From an uncultured Clostridia bacterium (GTDB taxonomy: Bacteria > Bacillota > Clostridia > TANB77 > UBA1234): a stretch of 64,000 nucleotides of DNA. Of the stretch, positions 60,943 through 64,000 are shown one piece after another. Under the pieces are notes generated by a model. The model was not told where the DNA came from and ran no database searches. It worked only from the letters and a program-made list of their open reading frames with translations. The stretch's first letter is position 1, and each line of letters begins with the position of its first letter. Location: the NCBI GenBank assembly GCA_934169745.1, contig CAKPOE010000002.1, positions 62,001 through 126,000 of the forward strand, read 5' to 3'. Both the position numbers and the translations under genes were made by a program.

Positions 60943-63536
60943 TAATAAATATATTTTCCTAAGTTCGCATCTGCTTCTTTGATTTCACTTTCAGTTGCTG
61001 TTGAGTTTTTCAACAAAGCTTCTGCATCACTTATCATTGTTTTAAACTCTGCAAAGGTAATTCCTGCTTCTTCAGCATTCCATTCTGCTTCTTTCTTTTG
61101 TTTTGCATATTTTACTGTTTCAGCTAAGTCTTCTTTTGCACGACACTCTTTTGTTTTTACCAAAGCATTTTTTGCCTCTTCAAGAGCTTTGATTGCTTCA
61201 TTAATTTTCTTTGTATTAGCAACATAGTCATAATCAAACTTTTCCGCTTTTTCATCTTCTTTATAATCATCAATTTCGATTAATGTTTTTTCAGCGTCAT
61301 TATAACTGTCAGATGTGTAATCATTCCTATCTAAAGCAAGAAATTCTTTTTCTAATTTTTCATACGCTTTAACTGCTGCGTCAAAAGCTGCTTTATCCTT
61401 AGATACAAGATTCTTTAGAGCTGTATATAAATTATTATTTATACTTGTAAGTTTCTGTATTGTCATTGTATCATAATTTGCATTCTTAGCTGCAGTCAAA
61501 GCCTCTTGCAAATCTGCGTAACTTTCATCTGTACAACTAGCTTTGCTTACCTTTTCAGCCTCTGCAATTAATTCGTTCATTCCTTTTCTGACTTCTTCAA
61601 TTTCTTTTGTTGTTGCAATACTCTTTAATCCATCTAGTGCTTTTTGTAAATTGTTCACTTGTGTTTGAATTTTTGCAACAGTTGCTGTAGATCTATTAAA
61701 TGCTTCTGCACTCTTTAAAGCAGTCGTCAATTTTGCATAACTATCTGTTGTGTACTCTTCTTTCTTAATTGCCTTCGCTTCTTTTATTTTTGCATCCAAA
61801 TTAGCAAGTTCTGCTCTAAGAGTTTTATCTGAAGATGTAGCTTTTGCAAGGTTGTTGATTGCTGTTTCCAAAGCATATGAAGCTCTGTCCATTACTGATA
61901 TACTTGCAGATGATTGATTTATATCTTCTGCAGCTTCCAATTTAGCAAGCATTTTTTCAAACGTTGCAACAGAATAACTTGTTTCTTTCTTCTTCTTTGC
62001 AATTGCAGAAGAAATTGCTGCATTTAATCTTTTTCTTGCTATAGCTTTTGTTGCTGAGGTATTATCATCATCCTCATCATAATCATCATCGTCTCCAGAA
62101 TTTTCATCAACAAAGCCTATAATTACTTTTGAATTGTTAAGATCTAACACACATGCTGTATCACCTTTACTAATAGATGTAGCATATTTTTTCTTTTCGA
62201 TTGTTCCATCTGCTACTGTGATTATTACATCACTTGTAGCTATATCATATGTGCCTTTTTTATTTAATTTTATAGATGTCTTTGAGATTGTTTGAACTGT
62301 ATATCCATCATCTTCGCTTACGTGATATTTTACAACAAGTTCATCATCATCATTTAATGTGTATATAACCACATCACCTTTAGCTATTGTTGTGTTATCA
62401 GCTAAAATATATGTAGTTCTTTCTTCATCAAAATCATACAATGCAACTTTATAATCACTACCTGACTTGTAACTCTTTGCTGCCGCTATTCCGTAATAAA
62501 TTTCTTCTTCTCCGATTCCAACCATGTGAGTAACTGTTCCGTTTTTAGTTGTGATATATACTTCATCTGCATCATTTATGCTTGAAACACCAAACAACTT
62601 TATTTTGCTTTTAGATGGAACAGCATATTCAGCTTTCTTTATATACAATTTTTTATTTTCAACTTTTGTTACGTTTCCATGAATAGTTTTATTACTTGAA
62701 GCAATATCGAAAGATTTGAATGTATCGTTCTTTTTATCATAAAGAAGAGTTACATCTTTTCCATACAATTCATAAATATCTTTTGAAGTGTACTTAAATG
62801 TATGCTTTTTATTCTTTGAATCTGTTACCGTTATTTTCTTATTTGCAACATCAATATCTGTAATTTCACCGTTTGAAATGTAATTATAGTTAGAAAAATA
62901 CTTGTTTATTAATGTTTCACCATTTCCGTAAATCATACCATTTGCATTGCTTCCTGTTATTTCTCTAACATTAGATTTCAATGTGTTACAAATCAATATT
63001 GAGATATTACCACGAATTGCACCTTCGTTATTATTATTAATAGTAACGTTATCAGTTAACGATATGTCTTTTGCTCTTTTCATATATCCATCAGGCCAAG
63101 AAAGTTTATTTACATCTTCATAATTTAATGCTCTCAAAAGCATTGCAACACTTTCTACATAGCTAACTGTATCCTCTGGTGCAAAAGTTCCGTCTGGATA
63201 ACCTTTAATAAGTCCTAGTTCAGACGCTACATTTATGTAGCCTGTTGCCCAATAATCAGATTTAACATCTGGAAACTTTGTTTTTCCTTTAGCTTTAGTT
63301 GCTTCGCTGTCTTTGCCAAGTGCTATAACCAGCATCTTTGCCATTTCAGCTCTTTTAACAACATCATTTGGTGCAAAAGATGTTGCACTCTTTCCATTTA
63401 CAATTTTCAATTCTGTTAATAGTTCAACAGAAGATTGATATTTTGTACCTTTTACATCACTAAAAGTTGCACCAAGTACAAGTGTACCAATCATAACAAA
63501 CATAACTGTTAACATCACAAAAATATTTTTCTTCAC
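60942..63536 (-). CDS. Surface protein with N-terminal SLH repeats and C-terminal helical (FIVAR-like) repeats
   Basis: An 864-aa exported protein. Signal peptide (about 1-23, ending VLGATF), three SLH-type repeats (about 25-200; KFPDVKSDYWATGYINVASE, PDGTFAPEDTVSYVESVAML), beta-rich middle region (about 210-500), an acidic linker rich in Asp, then repeated helical units of about 65 residues (for example LANLDAKIKEAKAIKKEEY, YADLQEALTAAKNANYD) resembling FIVAR repeats. GTG 63536 is preferred because GGAGGG is 7 bases upstream. A strong promoter lies before it. It is probably an S-layer or cell-surface adhesin component. Confidence 0.85.
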   Translation of the reverse strand: MKKNIFVMLTVMFVMIGTLVLGATFSDVKGTKYQSSVELLTELKIVNGKSATSFAPNDVVKRAEMAKMLVIALGKDSEATKAKGKTKFPDVKSDYWATGYINVASELGLIKGYPDGTFAPEDTVSYVESVAMLLRALNYEDVNKLSWPDGYMKRAKDISLTDNVTINNNNEGAIRGNISILICNTLKSNVREITGSNANGMIYGNGETLINKYFSNYNYISNGEITDIDVANKKITVTDSKNKKHTFKYTSKDIYELYGKDVTLLYDKKNDTFKSFDIASSNKTIHGNVTKVENKKLYIKKAEYAVPSKSKIKLFGVSSINDADEVYITTKNGTVTHMVGIGEEEIYYGIAAAKSYKSGSDYKVALYDFDEERTTYILADNTTIAKGDVVIYTLNDDDELVVKYHVSEDDGYTVQTISKTSIKLNKKGTYDIATSDVIITVADGTIEKKKYATSISKGDTACVLDLNNSKVIIGFVDENSGDDDDYDEDDDNTSATKAIARKRLNAAISSAIAKKKKETSYSVATFEKMLAKLEAAEDINQSSASISVMDRASYALETAINNLAKATSSDKTLRAELANLDAKIKEAKAIKKEEYTTDSYAKLTTALKSAEAFNRSTATVAKIQTQVNNLQKALDGLKSIATTKEIEEVRKGMNELIAEAEKVSKASCTDESYADLQEALTAAKNANYDTMTIQKLTSINNNLYTALKNLVSKDKAAFDAAVKAYEKLEKEFLALDRNDYTSDSYNDAEKTLIEIDDYKEDEKAEKFDYDYVANTKKINEAIKALEEAKNALVKTKECRAKEDLAETVKYAKQKKEAEWNAEEAGITFAEFKTMISDAEALLKNSTATESEIKEADANLGKYIY

Positions 63537-63591
63537 CAAAATACCCTCCTCGTTTGTAATCTTTATTTCCGTAGTTTTTTCTTACACTTAT

Positions 63592-63619
63592 ATTATATAT
63601 TTAATAAAAAAAGTGTCAA
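63592..63619 (-). promoter_or_regulatory. Promoter of the SLH/FIVAR gene
   Basis: Minus-strand TTGACA (63614-63619), 16-base spacer, TATAAT (63592-63597), both consensus hexamers, so strong expression is expected. A 55-base leader follows. Confidence 0.82.
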
Positions 63620-63667
63620 GAAAAATACTCTAATATGACATCAAAATTTGAACTGATGTTCCAAAAA

Positions 63668-63739
63668 ATGAACAATTTTCCGGCAGCCACTTTTTCGTTC
63701 AAAAATGAACGAAAAAGTGGCTGCCGGAAATCCGTTCAT
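63668..63739. repeat. Near-perfect long hairpin between divergent genes
   Basis: Perfect 25-base arms (63677-63701 and 63706-63730, core CCGGCAGCCACTTTTTCG) around AAAA. After a four-base mismatch the arms extend by ATGAAC / GTTCAT. It is GC-richer than the surroundings, lacks a T tail, and lies between divergent promoters. Confidence 0.85.
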
Positions 63740-63740
63740 A

Positions 63741-63770
63741 TTTACATCACTTTGATTTTTGTGTTATAAT
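63741..63770 (+). promoter_or_regulatory. Promoter of the HD-domain gene
   Basis: TTTACA (63741-63746), 18-base spacer, TATAAT (63765-63770) with an extended TGT before it, 39 bases before the ATG. Confidence 0.6.
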
Positions 63771-63809
63771 TTTTTCGTTATAATTATTTTTTATTTGGAG
63801 GTATAATAT

Positions 63810-64000
63810 ATGAAAGAAGAATTTTTGAATTTATTAAGAAGTGTAAATAGAGATGGTATTGAAAATCTTATCACATTTTTGGAAAAAACAGATTTTTTTA
63901 CAGCACCTGCTAGTACTAAGTTTCACAATGCTTTTGAAGGCGGACTTCTTTCTCATAGTTTAAATGTTTACAAAGCTCTTAAGGAACTTACTGGCGACAA
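63810..64000 (+). CDS. HD-domain protein, N-terminal part only
   Basis: The first 63 codons of a gene running off the right edge. ATG 63810 follows TTGGAGG. The peptide starts MKEEFLNLLRSVNRDGIENL and contains FTAPASTKFHNAFEGGLLSHSLNVYKALKEL (quoted as positions 31-61), where the first histidines of an HD phosphohydrolase fold are seen (H in KFHNAFEGGLLSHS). The metal HD pair would lie beyond the window, so the enzyme class is a tentative call from the N-terminal pattern. Confidence 0.6.
   Translation, partial: MKEEFLNLLRSVNRDGIENLITFLEKTDFFTAPASTKFHNAFEGGLLSHSLNVYKALKELTGD

Overview
The window reads as chromosome of a low-GC, endospore-forming member of the Firmicutes, most likely an anaerobic Clostridia-type bacterium. 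The evidence is the AT-rich composition, AGGAGG-type ribosome binding sites, a CtsR heat-shock operon, the small Firmicutes order SRP RNA-dnaX-ebfC-recR, a YpeB germination protein, SLH-domain (S-layer) proteins, and the ylxM-ffh-rpsP-khpA-rimM-trmD-rplS and rimP-nusA-ylxR-ylxQ-infB-rbfA translation operons. I would not name a genus.

Layout. 1-7.4 kb (minus): translation and RNA-maturation operon from rimP through nusA, ylxR, an L7Ae gene, infB and rbfA to nrnA and truB. 7.5-14.5 kb (minus): mini-RNase III, rbgA, two Ham1/RdgB-type pyrophosphatase paralogues, then the rplS-trmD-rimM-khpA-rpsP-ffh-ylxM block. 14.5-19.3 kb (minus): a zinc peptidase and a TPM-domain protein, both frameshifted, lemA and three unrecognised genes. 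19.4-25.4 kb: clpC-mcsA-ctsR behind a CtsR-operated promoter and without mcsB, a dihydrodipicolinate-reductase-like dehydrogenase, and ypeB. 25.5-31.2 kb: a plus-strand glycolipid glycosyltransferase, recR-ebfC-dnaX with the SRP RNA, an unknown protein, and a small Lys/Ala-repeat histone-H1-like protein. 31.2-38.7 kb: a heterodimeric ABC exporter with its MarR regulator, dinD, tadA, a HAD phosphatase, two tRNA-Arg genes and an HtrA protease.

38.7-48.7 kb holds the most interesting system. It is one minus-strand operon of histidine kinase, single-module NRPS (C-A-T-reductase), acyl-activating ligase, acyl carrier protein and phosphopantetheinyl transferase, with a divergent HD-GYP response regulator. 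The adenylation-domain specificity residues read DVWHFSLVDK, the serine code of EntF. The predicted product is therefore an N-acyl-serine aldehyde or alcohol (N-acyl-serinal or serinol). The attached two-component pair ends in a c-di-GMP phosphodiesterase instead of a DNA-binding regulator.

48.7-57 kb encodes two very large secreted, SLH-anchored proteins full of CxxC/His zinc-ribbon-like repeats. They are paralogues with duplicated upstream regions, and one carries an internal segmental duplication. 57.2-64 kb has leuS, a small membrane protein, a lipoprotein, a third SLH protein with helical repeats, a near-perfect hairpin and the start of an HD-domain gene.

Most genes are on the minus strand. 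Starts have been moved from the longest ORF to the best ribosome binding site where the sequence supports it. Promoters, operators and terminators come from reading the sequence and are not experimentally supported.
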